Part shown: positions 35,640 through 42,849 of the stretch, in pieces | How positions within the stretch are numbered: position 1 is the stretch's first letter | Layout of the letters: the number at the start of each line of letters is the position of its first letter | Origin: SURF-25 sp040754255 | GTDB lineage: Bacteria; Omnitrophota; Gorgyraeia; Gygaellales; Profunditerraquicolaceae | Length of the DNA stretch: 64,000 nucleotides | Reading direction: 5' to 3' | Assembly: GCA_040754255.1 (NCBI GenBank) | Contig: JBFMDA010000001.1 | Coordinates: forward strand, 1-64,000 | Program-made: the position numbers and the translations under genes | Notes under the pieces: model-generated | Databases searched by the model: none | Told to the model about the DNA's origin: nothing | What the model saw: the letters and a program-made list of their open reading frames with translations, nothing else

Positions 35640-36166
35640 AAAAAATAAATTTAGAGGAGCATATCAGGAGTATTCCTGATTTTCCCAAAAAGGGCATACT
35701 CTTCAGGGATATCACTACACTGATTAAAGACAAGGATGCATTTGCCTGCGCAATAGAGATGCTCACGGAAAAATACAAATCGGAAAAAATCGATAAGATA
35801 ATTGCGGTTGAGTCCCGCGGCTTTATCCTCGGCGCAGCGCTGGCGTATACGCTCCATGCCGGGTTTGTGCCTGTGCGTAAAAAGGGAAAGCTTCCGGCAG
35901 CAACCATATCGGTGAGTTATTCCCTCGAATACGGAATAGACCACCTTGAGATCCATAAAGATGCGCTTTCAAAAGGCGAAAAGGTCTTGATTGTCGATGA
36001 CCTTCTGGCAACCGGCGGCACTGTCGCGGCAACAATAGACCTTGTCGAGCAATTCGGCGCAAAGATTATCGGCATCGCATTTTTAATCGAACTCGTTGAC
36101 CTCCACGGCCGCGATAAACTTAAAAATTATCCCATCTGCTCTTTGATACAGTTCCATGGAGAGTAA
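35636..36166 (+). CDS. apt: Adenine phosphoribosyltransferase
   Basis: 176 residues. PRPP-binding VLIVDDLLATGGT (about 117-129) and the N-terminal IPDFPKKGILFRDIT are diagnostic. It salvages adenine to AMP with PRPP. Translationally coupled to the sigma factor gene; the D-type repeat begins five bases after its stop. Confidence 0.97.
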   Translation: MKKINLEEHIRSIPDFPKKGILFRDITTLIKDKDAFACAIEMLTEKYKSEKIDKIIAVESRGFILGAALAYTLHAGFVPVRKKGKLPAATISVSYSLEYGIDHLEIHKDALSKGEKVLIVDDLLATGGTVAATIDLVEQFGAKIIGIAFLIELVDLHGRDKLKNYPICSLIQFHGE

Positions 36167-36170
36167 CAGT

Positions 36171-36310
36171 CTAAACTCTAAACACGAAATCCTAAATTCT
36201 AAACAAATCATAAATCACAAATCCCAATGAATTAAACGAATTCGTTTGAGATTTAAGAAGTTGGAAATTGGAATTTGTTTAGAATTTAGAGTTTCGGATT
36301 TAGAATTTGC
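36171..36310. repeat. Heptamer repeat family D, inverted array with EcoRI-like centre
   Basis: Left arm in perfect 7-base steps: CTAAACT, CTAAACA, CGAAATC, CTAAATT, CTAAACA, AATCATA, AATCACA, AATCCCA. Centre AAACGAA-TTCGTTT (36234-36247) is a perfect palindrome. Right arm in 7-base steps: GAGATTT, TGGAAAT, TGGAATT, TGTTTAG, AATTTAG, GATTTAG. It lies between apt and the tRNA gene. Confidence 0.8.
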
Positions 36311-36342
36311 CGGATAGCTCGTTTTTATTCAATGCAAAAACC

Positions 36343-36416
36343 GCCCCTGTAGCTCATAAGGATAGAGCAGCAGTTTCCTAAACTGCGTGCGGCAGGTTCG
36401 ATTCCTGCCAGGGGCA
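36343..36416 (+). tRNA. tRNA-Arg (anticodon CCT)
   Basis: 74 bases that fold as a full cloverleaf: acceptor GCCCCTG/CAGGGGC, D arm GCTC...GAGC, anticodon stem GCAGT/ACTGC with loop TTCCTAA giving anticodon CCT (reads AGG), T arm GCAGG-TTCGATT-CCTGC, discriminator A. The CCA is not encoded. The last 17 bases are repeated at 36583-36599. Confidence 0.95.
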
Positions 36417-36623
36417 AGTATTTATTAGTCGTAAAAACGGTGACTTGATAGAAAATGGCAGGGCAAGGTTCTCCCCCTACGCCCATAAAATAAAAAAAAT
36501 TGGGCTTCGGGGGATTAATTCGCAGGCGCCCTTCGGGCTACGCTTTACGCCGTTTACTCGCCGTAAAGCGTCTGCTCATTAAGATTCCTGCCAGGGGCAT
36601 TTTTTCGAATAAAATATTTCGAA
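36417..36623. other. Gene-free spacer with tRNA 3'-end copy and hairpins
   Basis: No gene seen. It holds a hairpin CGCTTTACG ... CGTAAAGCG (36541-36549 with 36562-36570), a small GCCCTTCGGGC hairpin, and the 17-base copy of the tRNA-Arg 3' end at 36583-36599. It could be the remnant of an integration event at the tRNA. Confidence 0.6.
36583..36599 (+). repeat. Direct repeat of the tRNA-Arg 3' end (possible att site)
   Basis: GATTCCTGCCAGGGGCA is identical to 36400-36416, 183 bases away. A duplicate of the T-arm/acceptor end downstream of a tRNA is the usual mark of site-specific integration; no integrase is present between the copies, so it would be an empty or decayed site. A broken second tRNA copy is the alternative. 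Confidence 0.6.
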
Positions 36624-36751
36624 TTCGTTATGCGTATTGCGTAGTGCGTATCGCGGAAAACCAAAGCTAGCGCATAACGCTGAACGCTCAACGCATAACG
36701 CCGTACGCTATGCGCTATACGCTATACGCAATACGGAATACGCACTACGAA
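36624..36751. repeat. Repeat element A, 128-base inverted array
   Basis: TTCGTTATGCG, GTATTGC, GTAGTGC, GTATCGC on the left; CGCGGAAAACC; then AACGCTG, AACGCTC, AACGCAT, and TATACGC, AATACGG, AATACGC, ACTACGAA on the right. The end touches the Shine-Dalgarno AAGGAGGG of the lipoprotein gene. Confidence 0.8.
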
Positions 36752-36763
36752 AAGGAGGGCAAC

Positions 36764-37213
36764 ATGAAGCACGTTTTCATTATAGCACTAAGCATTCTGC
36801 TATTATCAACCACCGGCTGCGCGAATTTATCCAGAAAAGACGTAGGCACCCAAAGTAATCTGCTTGAGCCTTCAATGTCTGCGCGGTTCACGGACATCCC
36901 TGTTCCTGTGAGGTTCAAATTTATCCCCAAGGAATCCTATGCCTTCGAATCCTCCGGCGTAAGAGTAGGCGTGCTTAAATACAGGGGAAAGGCAACTGCT
37001 GATCAGGTGCTCAATTTCTATAAAGAACAGATGCCGATGAACAGCTGGATGTTGCTAAATATTATTGAATATAATCAAAGGATAATGAATTTCGAAAAAA
37101 ACAACGAGAGCTGTATTGTAACCCTTTTGCCATCAGGTAGTTCTGTTGCGGTAACCGTATATATCGGCCCGATTTCGCAATATCCGAAGAAGGCCAGCAG
37201 GCCTCTAAAATAG
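36764..37213 (+). CDS. Lipoprotein of unknown function
   Basis: 149 residues from the ATG at 36764 (MKHVFIIALSILLLSTTGC), which has a strong AAGGAGGG; the frame is open upstream but only through repeat sequence. Lipobox STTGC gives Cys19. The mature part has a pattern (FTDIPVPVRFKFIPKESYAFES ... LKYRGKATADQVLNFYKEQMP...SWML) that recalls DUF4810/'DUF5052'-like small envelope lipoproteins without a certain match. Probably in the outer membrane or periplasm. Confidence 0.7.
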   Translation: MKHVFIIALSILLLSTTGCANLSRKDVGTQSNLLEPSMSARFTDIPVPVRFKFIPKESYAFESSGVRVGVLKYRGKATADQVLNFYKEQMPMNSWMLLNIIEYNQRIMNFEKNNESCIVTLLPSGSSVAVTVYIGPISQYPKKASRPLK

Positions 37214-37234
37214 TAAAATTTTATCAAAAAATGC

Positions 37235-37263
37235 TTGACAAGCATAGGGTTATGTGATAAAAA
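37235..37263 (+). promoter_or_regulatory. Sigma-70-type promoter for the porin gene
   Basis: TTGACA at 37235-37240, then TAAAAA at 37258-37263 with a 17-base spacer (or GATAAA at 37256 with 15 and a TGT extension). The leader to the porin ATG would be about 175 bases, long for this window; I saw no clear riboswitch in it. Confidence 0.6.
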
Positions 37264-37446
37264 AGGGTAAATTAGCTTATACCACTGGGGTTGGTTTAAA
37301 TAGAAGGCGAGAAGGAGGTGGAGAGAAAACAAGCCTTAAATCAACAAAAATCCAGTGATATAACATAGATAGAAATTCTCTAGGAACAGCTTTAGACCCT
37401 AGTTGAAAAAATAGAAAGTTTTAGTCTTATAAAGGAGGATACATAA

Positions 37447-38751
37447 ATGAGTAAACGCTTAATCGCAATTTTGACTTTTGTGCTCGCAGTCGGCCTTACC
37501 GCTGCTGCCTACGCAGAAGTGCAAAATGTAAAAGTAAGCGGAGATTTGCTCATTAGCGGAGTCTCAAGACAGCAGTTTGATTTAAACAAAGGCGTCAAGG
37601 GCGATACCGTTAATGACAGCGAAGATATGTTCCTTTCGCAGACCCGCTTAAAAGTTGATGCCGACCTGACCGACAACGTTATGACCACCATCAGGCTCAT
37701 CAACGAAAGAAACTGGGACGAAGAGAGCACCACCAATACCGACATCGACCTTGATCTGGCATTCGTTACCTTGAAAGAATTCCTTTTCTCACCCCTGTCT
37801 GTCACCGTTGGCCGCCAGGAATTAAGGTATGGTAATGCATTGGTCATCGGTGCCGCAAATACCTACGCGGTTGCCACATTAAACGGCGTTCCTTCAGATC
37901 TTACTTTAAGGAAGGCGTTTGATGGTATCAAGGCAGTGTTGAATTACGACCCGTTAGTGGTTGATTTGGTGTATGCAAAAATCAACGAAAGCAACAACAA
38001 GCGTAACGAAGACACCAACCTCTACGGCGTAAACGCAGCATATGCATTCAACAACAAACTCAAAGCAGAAGCATACTTATGGAACAAGAACAACAGCTCT
38101 ACCGATGACAGCCAGAACATCAAGACCGTTGGCGCATTGGTAAGCGCAATGCCCGCAGAAGACCTGGTTGCTACCTTGGAATATGCGTATCAATTCGGTC
38201 AGTCAGCTACAGCTGGCGCGGACAGGCAGAGAGCATTTGCCCTCCAGGCGTATATCAACTACGTATTCTCAAAAGTAAAATATACTCCTATGGTCAGTGC
38301 CAAATACACGTATTTAAGCGGTGACAAGGATGCCAATGATACAAAAGATAATGCATGGGATGCTATGTATTATGATCAATTTAGCTCGCCTATCGCATTC
38401 GCAATACTTCCTTTCACCGATGTGCAGGCAATCGCATTGAACGCAGGCTTAAAGCCCACAGAAGATACCGCAATTTCTGCGACATGGGCAAATTACAGGC
38501 TTGCCGAGTCATTACCAGGCGCTGCATTACAGAGCAACAAAAGAGACGGCGCAGGCAGCTTGTATACCTACACAATGCAGACCAACAAGAAAGACCTCGG
38601 TAATGAATTCGATCTTATGGGAACCTACGACTACACCGAAGATGTGCAGCTTGGTTTAATGTTTGGTTATTACAAACCCGGCAAGGCATTTGCCGCAAAT
38701 AACCGTCGTCAGGCAACCGAGTTGATCGGTTCGATGAAGGTCAGCTTCTAG
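37447..38751 (+). CDS. Outer-membrane porin-like beta-barrel protein
   Basis: 434 residues, signal peptide 1-23 (cleavage at AYA-EVQ), then alternating short hydrophobic strands to a terminal aromatic residue (MKVSF), as in outer-membrane barrels. The stretch with VTVGRQELRYGNALVIG and 'FDGIKAVLNY' resembles alginate-export/AlgE-type barrels. It may let oligosaccharides or other small solutes cross. Codon use is strongly biased and it has its own promoter, ribosome site (AAAGGAGGA) and terminator, all signs of high expression. Confidence 0.8.
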   Translation: MSKRLIAILTFVLAVGLTAAAYAEVQNVKVSGDLLISGVSRQQFDLNKGVKGDTVNDSEDMFLSQTRLKVDADLTDNVMTTIRLINERNWDEESTTNTDIDLDLAFVTLKEFLFSPLSVTVGRQELRYGNALVIGAANTYAVATLNGVPSDLTLRKAFDGIKAVLNYDPLVVDLVYAKINESNNKRNEDTNLYGVNAAYAFNNKLKAEAYLWNKNNSSTDDSQNIKTVGALVSAMPAEDLVATLEYAYQFGQSATAGADRQRAFALQAYINYVFSKVKYTPMVSAKYTYLSGDKDANDTKDNAWDAMYYDQFSSPIAFAILPFTDVQAIALNAGLKPTEDTAISATWANYRLAESLPGAALQSNKRDGAGSLYTYTMQTNKKDLGNEFDLMGTYDYTEDVQLGLMFGYYKPGKAFAANNRRQATELIGSMKVSF

Positions 38752-38773
38752 TAGCACGGATGTTGGATACCAC

Positions 38774-38808
38774 ACCCCTCGGGGGAGCAATCCCCCGGGG
38801 GTTTTTTA
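38774..38808 (+). terminator. Rho-independent terminator of the porin gene
   Basis: ACCCC-T-CGGGGGA, loop GCAA, TCCCCCGGGGGT followed by TTTTT: a 12-bp GC-rich stem with one bulged T and a GNRA-type loop. It starts 23 bases after the stop codon. Confidence 0.92.
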
Positions 38809-38981
38809 TTCGTAAGAAAAACGATAATGTGAAAGGTTAAAGGTCCAAAGGGTAAGGTTATGGGTCTGGTTATTGGGTAAAGTAGGTAGTGTAAAAACGC
38901 ACCAACAACCTCACCCCAACAACTAAACCATCAACCTTACCTTAACCCAAGCAATACGCGATACGCAATACGCACTACGAA
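38809..38981. repeat. Composite repeat element (B+A)
   Basis: Starts TTCGTA within the tail of the porin terminator and ends CGCACTACGAA five bases before the GH57 ATG. Holds B units (GGTTAAA, GGTCCAAAGGGTAAGG), an A-run centre (GTGTAAAAACGCACC), ACC-rich units and A units (GATACGC, AATACGC, ACTACGA). Confidence 0.8.
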
Positions 38982-38984
38982 CCT

Positions 38985-40541
38985 ATGATTTATCTCGCAC
39001 TGATCTTCCACATGCACCAGCCCTACTACAAAAACCTCCTGACCCAGGAGACGCCGGTGCCATGGGTGCGGCTGCACGGTACCAAGGACTACCTGGATAT
39101 GGTCAGGATCCTTGATAACTACCCCGGCATCCGGCAGACCTTTAACCTGGTACCGTCGCTCCTTGAGCAGCTGGAAGATTATGTGGCCGGCACCATCAAA
39201 GACAAATTTTTAGAGCTTTCCTATAAGCCTGCCAAAGATCTGACTACAGAAGACAAATCCTTCATCCTTGAGCGCTTTTTTAGTATCCATAAAGAAACAG
39301 TCATCGCCTTTCATCCCCGTTATTATGAATTGTTTTTTAAGAAACAGAATAAAAAGGAGTTCAGTACACAGGATTACCTTGACCTGCAGGTATGGTTTAA
39401 CCTTTCCTGGATAGACCCTTCCTTTCGAGACGAGCGGCCACAGTTAAAGCGCCTGGTGGACAAGGCGCGGTTCTTTACCGAAGAGGAAAAACTCTCCTGC
39501 CTTGAAGCGCAAAAAGAGATACTCGGGCAAATCATCCCCGCATACAAACAAGCAAAAGAACGCGGCCAGATTGAGATTACCGTAAACCCCTATTACCATC
39601 CCATTTTGCCGCTTCTCTACAGCACTAATACCGCCAGGGAGGCTAACCCAAAAAGTGTGCTGCCTAAAACCGCGTTCTCGTATCCTGAAGACGCACAGTC
39701 ACAGATTGATTCGGCAGTAGAGTTTTACAAAGAGCGCTTCGGCACGCTACCCGAAGGGATGTGGCCTTCTGAAGAAGCGGTCTCTGAACACATATTGCCC
39801 TTTATCATTAATGCCGGGATACAGTGGATCGTAACAGACGAAGGCGTGCTTTTTAAATCGCTTAAGAAAAAGAAGCGCGATACCAAACTGTTATACCAGC
39901 CGCACCTGTTAAGAAGAGAAGGGGGCAACCTGCACGTTGTGTTCCGCGACCGCAACCTTTCTGATCTCATCGGCTTTGTCTATTACAACCTGAAGGCAGA
40001 AGACGCGGTGAGTAATTTCATCGGGCACTTTGAAAATATCAATAAGGCGTTCAAGGGGCAGGATGTCCTTGTCACCCTTGCCATGGACGGAGAAAATGCC
40101 TGGGAATATTATTATAACGACGGCCATAACTTCCTTGAGCTTCTCTATAAGCGGCTTTGTGAATCAGAGATCATCAAAACAGTAACAGTCAGTGACTACA
40201 TTAAACGCAAACCTGCCACACGCGCCCTCAAACACCTTGCTGCCGGCTCCTGGATATATTCGGAATTCTCAAAATGGATTAATAACACCTATAAGAATAA
40301 GGCCTGGGAATACCTTTCAAAGGCACGTCTGGAATTGAAACTTAACGCGGATAAGCTTGACGAGCGCGCAAAGCAGCTGGCATACAAGCAGATATACATC
40401 TGCGAAGGCTCTGACTGGTTCTGGTGGTATGGCGACCGCGAAAAGGACTTCGATTACCTCTTCCGCATGCATTTATCTAACTTCTATACCATTATCGGTA
40501 AGCCAACCCCGGAGTATCTCAAGACCCCCCTTGAACCGTAA
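38985..40541 (+). CDS. Glycoside hydrolase family 57 protein
   Basis: 518 residues of the COG1449 type. The N-terminal LALIFHMHQPYY, the nucleophile motif GMWPSEEAVS (about 258-267), the following IVTDEGVL (about 282-289, acid/base region) and the C-terminal SDWFWWYGD are GH57 marks. Members are alpha-amylases, branching enzymes and 4-alpha-glucanotransferases acting on glycogen or starch-like glucans. No signal peptide, so it acts inside the cell on storage polysaccharide. Context: a ParA with a glycogen-binding domain lies 1.1 kb downstream. Confidence 0.9.
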   Translation: MIYLALIFHMHQPYYKNLLTQETPVPWVRLHGTKDYLDMVRILDNYPGIRQTFNLVPSLLEQLEDYVAGTIKDKFLELSYKPAKDLTTEDKSFILERFFSIHKETVIAFHPRYYELFFKKQNKKEFSTQDYLDLQVWFNLSWIDPSFRDERPQLKRLVDKARFFTEEEKLSCLEAQKEILGQIIPAYKQAKERGQIEITVNPYYHPILPLLYSTNTAREANPKSVLPKTAFSYPEDAQSQIDSAVEFYKERFGTLPEGMWPSEEAVSEHILPFIINAGIQWIVTDEGVLFKSLKKKKRDTKLLYQPHLLRREGGNLHVVFRDRNLSDLIGFVYYNLKAEDAVSNFIGHFENINKAFKGQDVLVTLAMDGENAWEYYYNDGHNFLELLYKRLCESEIIKTVTVSDYIKRKPATRALKHLAAGSWIYSEFSKWINNTYKNKAWEYLSKARLELKLNADKLDERAKQLAYKQIYICEGSDWFWWYGDREKDFDYLFRMHLSNFYTIIGKPTPEYLKTPLEP

Positions 40542-40542
40542 T

Positions 40543-40591
40543 TTCGTATCGCGTATAGCGTAGTGCGTATAGCGTATAGCGCGTTAATGCG
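40543..40591. repeat. Repeat A, left flank of the four-helix-bundle gene
   Basis: TTCGTATCGC then units GTATAGC, GTAGTGC, GTATAGC, GTATAGC, ending at the stop codon of the reverse-strand four-helix gene. It is in the opposite orientation to the copy at 41007-41039 on the other side of that gene. Confidence 0.8.
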
Positions 40592-40954
40592 CTATTGGAT
40601 TTTTTTACTCATATTGACTATCATAGCACAGATATGGTCTACTAAGTCAGCTATGGGCAATAATGTTTCTTTGTCGAGATAACCAAGTTCTTTAGATATC
40701 TCAAGTTGCGTTTCAAGTTCTGCGCAAGAACCAAGCGCAAGAATAAGGAATTGTTTATGTTCTTTCGCATATCTTCTCCTGAAGCCTTCAGCAATGTTTG
40801 AAGGAATAGAGACGGCTGCACGGCGCATTTGGCTTGATAATCCATAGCGTTCATCCAGAGGAAACAGCTTTGTTGTTTTGTATATTTCTTTTGTCAATGC
40901 CATTCCCTTTTGCCAAACCTTTAAGTCTTTGAATGTCCTGATTTTCTCTTCCAT
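40592..40954 (-). CDS. Four-helix-bundle protein (23S rRNA IVS-type / bAvd-like)
   Basis: 120 residues from the ATG at 40954 (MEEKIRTFKDL). The sequence LKVWQKGMAL, SSQMRRAAVSIPSNIAEG and the EL..QLEIS..LGY pattern are those of TIGR02436 (S23/four-helix bundle), first seen as ORFs in 23S rRNA intervening sequences and related to the accessory protein of diversity-generating retroelements. No reverse transcriptase or rRNA is near. It is on the minus strand against its neighbours and is flanked by inverted A repeats, as if carried in as a cassette. Confidence 0.87.
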   Translation of the reverse strand: MEEKIRTFKDLKVWQKGMALTKEIYKTTKLFPLDERYGLSSQMRRAAVSIPSNIAEGFRRRYAKEHKQFLILALGSCAELETQLEISKELGYLDKETLLPIADLVDHICAMIVNMSKKIQ

Positions 40955-41006
40955 GAATACGCTTCTTTCTGTCTCATATAATAGACGTATAATATCTGAT
41001 TTTCTC

Positions 41007-41039
41007 ACGCAATACGCGATACGCAATACGCGATACGAC
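41007..41039. repeat. Repeat A, right flank of the four-helix-bundle gene
   Basis: CACGCAATACGC, GATACGC, AATACGC, GATACGA: inverted relative to the 40543 copy. The pair encloses about 415 bases that hold the gene. Confidence 0.8.
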
Positions 41040-41048
41040 AATAACCTA

Positions 41049-41077
41049 TTGACAATAGGGCACTTTTGTGTTATAAA
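41049..41077 (+). promoter_or_regulatory. Sigma-70-type promoter for the 41098-42769 genes
   Basis: TTGACA at 41049-41054, 17-base spacer and TATAAA at 41072-41077. The leader would be only about 14 bases. It lies between the four-helix cassette and the jelly-roll gene. Confidence 0.75.
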
Positions 41078-41097
41078 TTCTTTTTAATATAGAGAGT

Positions 41098-41673
41098 ATG
41101 GATAAGAAAGATATCTACGAACACTTAGCAAAGATTTACCTCGACGCTTCCCAGAAATCTCACCCCCGAAAGGGAAGAAGAGGTAAGCAGCCTTCGAAGC
41201 TCTTCAAAAATCTCTTTTTTGTAAGCCTCGCCCTCGTTGTCATCCTAAGCGGCCTATTAGCGTTTAGCGCATATCAGAAACCCTCTCTTAACTCAAGACT
41301 TGCGCTCGTGCTTAAGCCCGATGTTGCTGTGCTTAACTTCAGCTTCGGCCCGGTAAAAAAAGAAATCTTCTCAATAGATTTAAAAGGCATGGATATTGCC
41401 CGGTTTAGGATTTTGAGCTTTGACGTAAGAAAGAAGAATTATTCCGATAACGTGGCGCTGAGGATCGAATTCACCAACGCCTATCAGGAGAAATCAGAAG
41501 TCTACCTCAAAGATATCTCGCATAAATGGAAAAGCTATAAAATCAACCTTTCTGATTTTAAGAAGATAAGCGACTGGTCGGTGATGTTTGCGTTAAATTT
41601 TATGATTGAGGAATGGAACGCAAAAGGCGAACGGGTCCTGGTATACCTGGACAATGTAAGCCTGCAAAGATAA
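41098..41673 (+). CDS. Membrane-anchored protein with carbohydrate-binding-like jelly-roll
   Basis: 191 residues. Basic N-terminus, one transmembrane helix at about 40-60, then a beta-rich domain (about 68-191). The pattern in its last part (WKSYKINLSDFKKISDWS ... VLVYLDNVSL) is like the jelly-roll folds of CBM11/CIA30-type domains. It could hold a glycan at the membrane. It is an inference from the pattern only. The gene shares a short intergenic space (16 bases) with the ParA-CBM gene, so they are in one operon. Confidence 0.55.
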   Translation: MDKKDIYEHLAKIYLDASQKSHPRKGRRGKQPSKLFKNLFFVSLALVVILSGLLAFSAYQKPSLNSRLALVLKPDVAVLNFSFGPVKKEIFSIDLKGMDIARFRILSFDVRKKNYSDNVALRIEFTNAYQEKSEVYLKDISHKWKSYKINLSDFKKISDWSVMFALNFMIEEWNAKGERVLVYLDNVSLQR

Positions 41674-41689
41674 AAAAGGAGGAGGCCAA

Positions 41690-42769
41690 ATGCGGATAAT
41701 TGCCATAACTAATCAGAAAGGCGGTTGCGGAAAAACAACTACTGCCCTTAATTTAGCCGCATGCCTGGCAGCAAACAATAGAAAAGTCCTTCTCATAGAC
41801 CTTGACCCGCAGTCACACGCAACGTTAGGGTTAAACGTGGCAGCGGACTTAAGTATGTATAATGTGCTCTCTAAGGTCACTCCTCAAAAAGCAAAACTGA
41901 ACGACATTATCCAAAACATTAGCCCTAATTTTGATTTGGCCCCCTCAAGCGTCGTATTAAGCATTCTTGAGCAGGAGCTTGCCGGCGAAATAGGCAGGGA
42001 ATCGCAGTTGTGGGAACTATTCAATGAGTTCCAGGGCGATTATAATTATATCCTGATTGACTGCCCGCCGAACCTCGGGCTTCTTACGGTGAATGCGATC
42101 CGCGCCACTAGCGAGATACTCATACCGGTTGAGGCAAGCAGGTTTTCTCTGGAAGGCTTAAGCCAGCTTCTGGATATCATTAACCTCATCCGCGAACGGC
42201 TTAACCATACGGTCAACTACCGTGTATTGGTGGCCAATTTCGACTCGCGGCTGCGCCATTCCTTCACTATGCTGGAAAAGATCAAATCAACCTTTAACAG
42301 GAAGCTTTTCTCAACCATTATCCATGTGAACGTAAAATTAAAAGAGGCGCAAAACCACGGCACGCATATCCTCAATTATGATAAGTATTCCCGGGGTGCC
42401 AAGGATTATTCTACCCTTGCCCGCGAACTCATCATGGAGGAATACATCCCGGAAGCTACCGCGCTCCTTGAGGGGAAAATGAGGGAAGCGCTGCAGCAGG
42501 AAATCAAGCACCTCTCGGAAGTTGCGTTCTACTTCAAGGACCCCCAGGCAAAAGAGGTGTATATTGCAGGGGATTTCAACAACTGGAAAACAGACGAAAG
42601 CAGCCGCATGGAGTTCCAGGACGACGGCACCTGGATTAAGAAAATGGCGCTGTTTCCGGGCCGTTACCGCTACCGCTTCGTTGCAGATGGCCGCTGGATA
42701 GAAGACCCGCGCAATCCCGCGCGCGTCATGAATCCCTACGGCCAGATGGATTCGTTGGTTGAAATCTAA
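41690..42769 (+). CDS. ParA-family ATPase fused to a glycogen-binding (CBM48/AMPK-beta-like) domain
   Basis: 359 residues. Residues 1-255 are a ParA/Soj ATPase: deviant Walker A KGGCGKTT (about 10-17) with the signature lysine, LLIDLDPQSHATLG, and Walker B YILIDCPPNLGLLT. Residues 276-359 are a CBM48/AMPK-beta-like domain: VYIAGDFNNWKTDESS, GTWIKKMALFPGRYRYRF and VADGRWIEDPRNP, where the Trp residues (in NW, and GRW) are the glucan contacts in known domains. I know of no standard ParA with this partner. Strong AGGAGGAGG before the ATG. No parB is adjacent. Suggests positioning of glucan granules or enzymes. Confidence 0.88.
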   Translation: MRIIAITNQKGGCGKTTTALNLAACLAANNRKVLLIDLDPQSHATLGLNVAADLSMYNVLSKVTPQKAKLNDIIQNISPNFDLAPSSVVLSILEQELAGEIGRESQLWELFNEFQGDYNYILIDCPPNLGLLTVNAIRATSEILIPVEASRFSLEGLSQLLDIINLIRERLNHTVNYRVLVANFDSRLRHSFTMLEKIKSTFNRKLFSTIIHVNVKLKEAQNHGTHILNYDKYSRGAKDYSTLARELIMEEYIPEATALLEGKMREALQQEIKHLSEVAFYFKDPQAKEVYIAGDFNNWKTDESSRMEFQDDGTWIKKMALFPGRYRYRFVADGRWIEDPRNPARVMNPYGQMDSLVEI

Positions 42770-42781
42770 GCCCATATTCTG

Positions 42782-42837
42782 TTTCGCTTGACGCGATACG
42801 CTATACGCAATACGCTATACGCGATACGCTATACGAA
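42782..42837. repeat. Repeat A, single-orientation heptamer array
   Basis: Clean 7-base steps: GATACGC, TATACGC, AATACGC, TATACGC, GATACGC, TATACGA. It ends TACGAA right before AAGGAGG, the Shine-Dalgarno of the next gene. Confidence 0.85.
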
Positions 42838-42849
42838 AAGGAGGCCGGC

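Noticed and set aside
36710..36763. Longer N-terminus for the lipoprotein from an ATG at 36710
   Set aside because: The extra 18 residues are repeat A; the ATG at 36764 has AAGGAGGG and a perfect lipoprotein signal.
36637..36858. Open frame of 73 codons upstream of and overlapping the lipoprotein gene
   Set aside because: It is read-through of a repeat A array and has no ribosome site or recognisable product.
37313..37372. Tiny reading frame after AAGGAGG in the porin leader
   Set aside because: The GTG is inside the Shine-Dalgarno-like sequence without spacing, and only about 16 codons follow.
40592..40954. Diversity-generating retroelement because of the bAvd-like protein
   Set aside because: No reverse transcriptase, template repeat or variable repeat was found nearby.
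42782..42837. Possible CRISPR array in the regular TACGC repeats
   Set aside because: The units are 7 bases with no spacers, and no cas gene is in the window.
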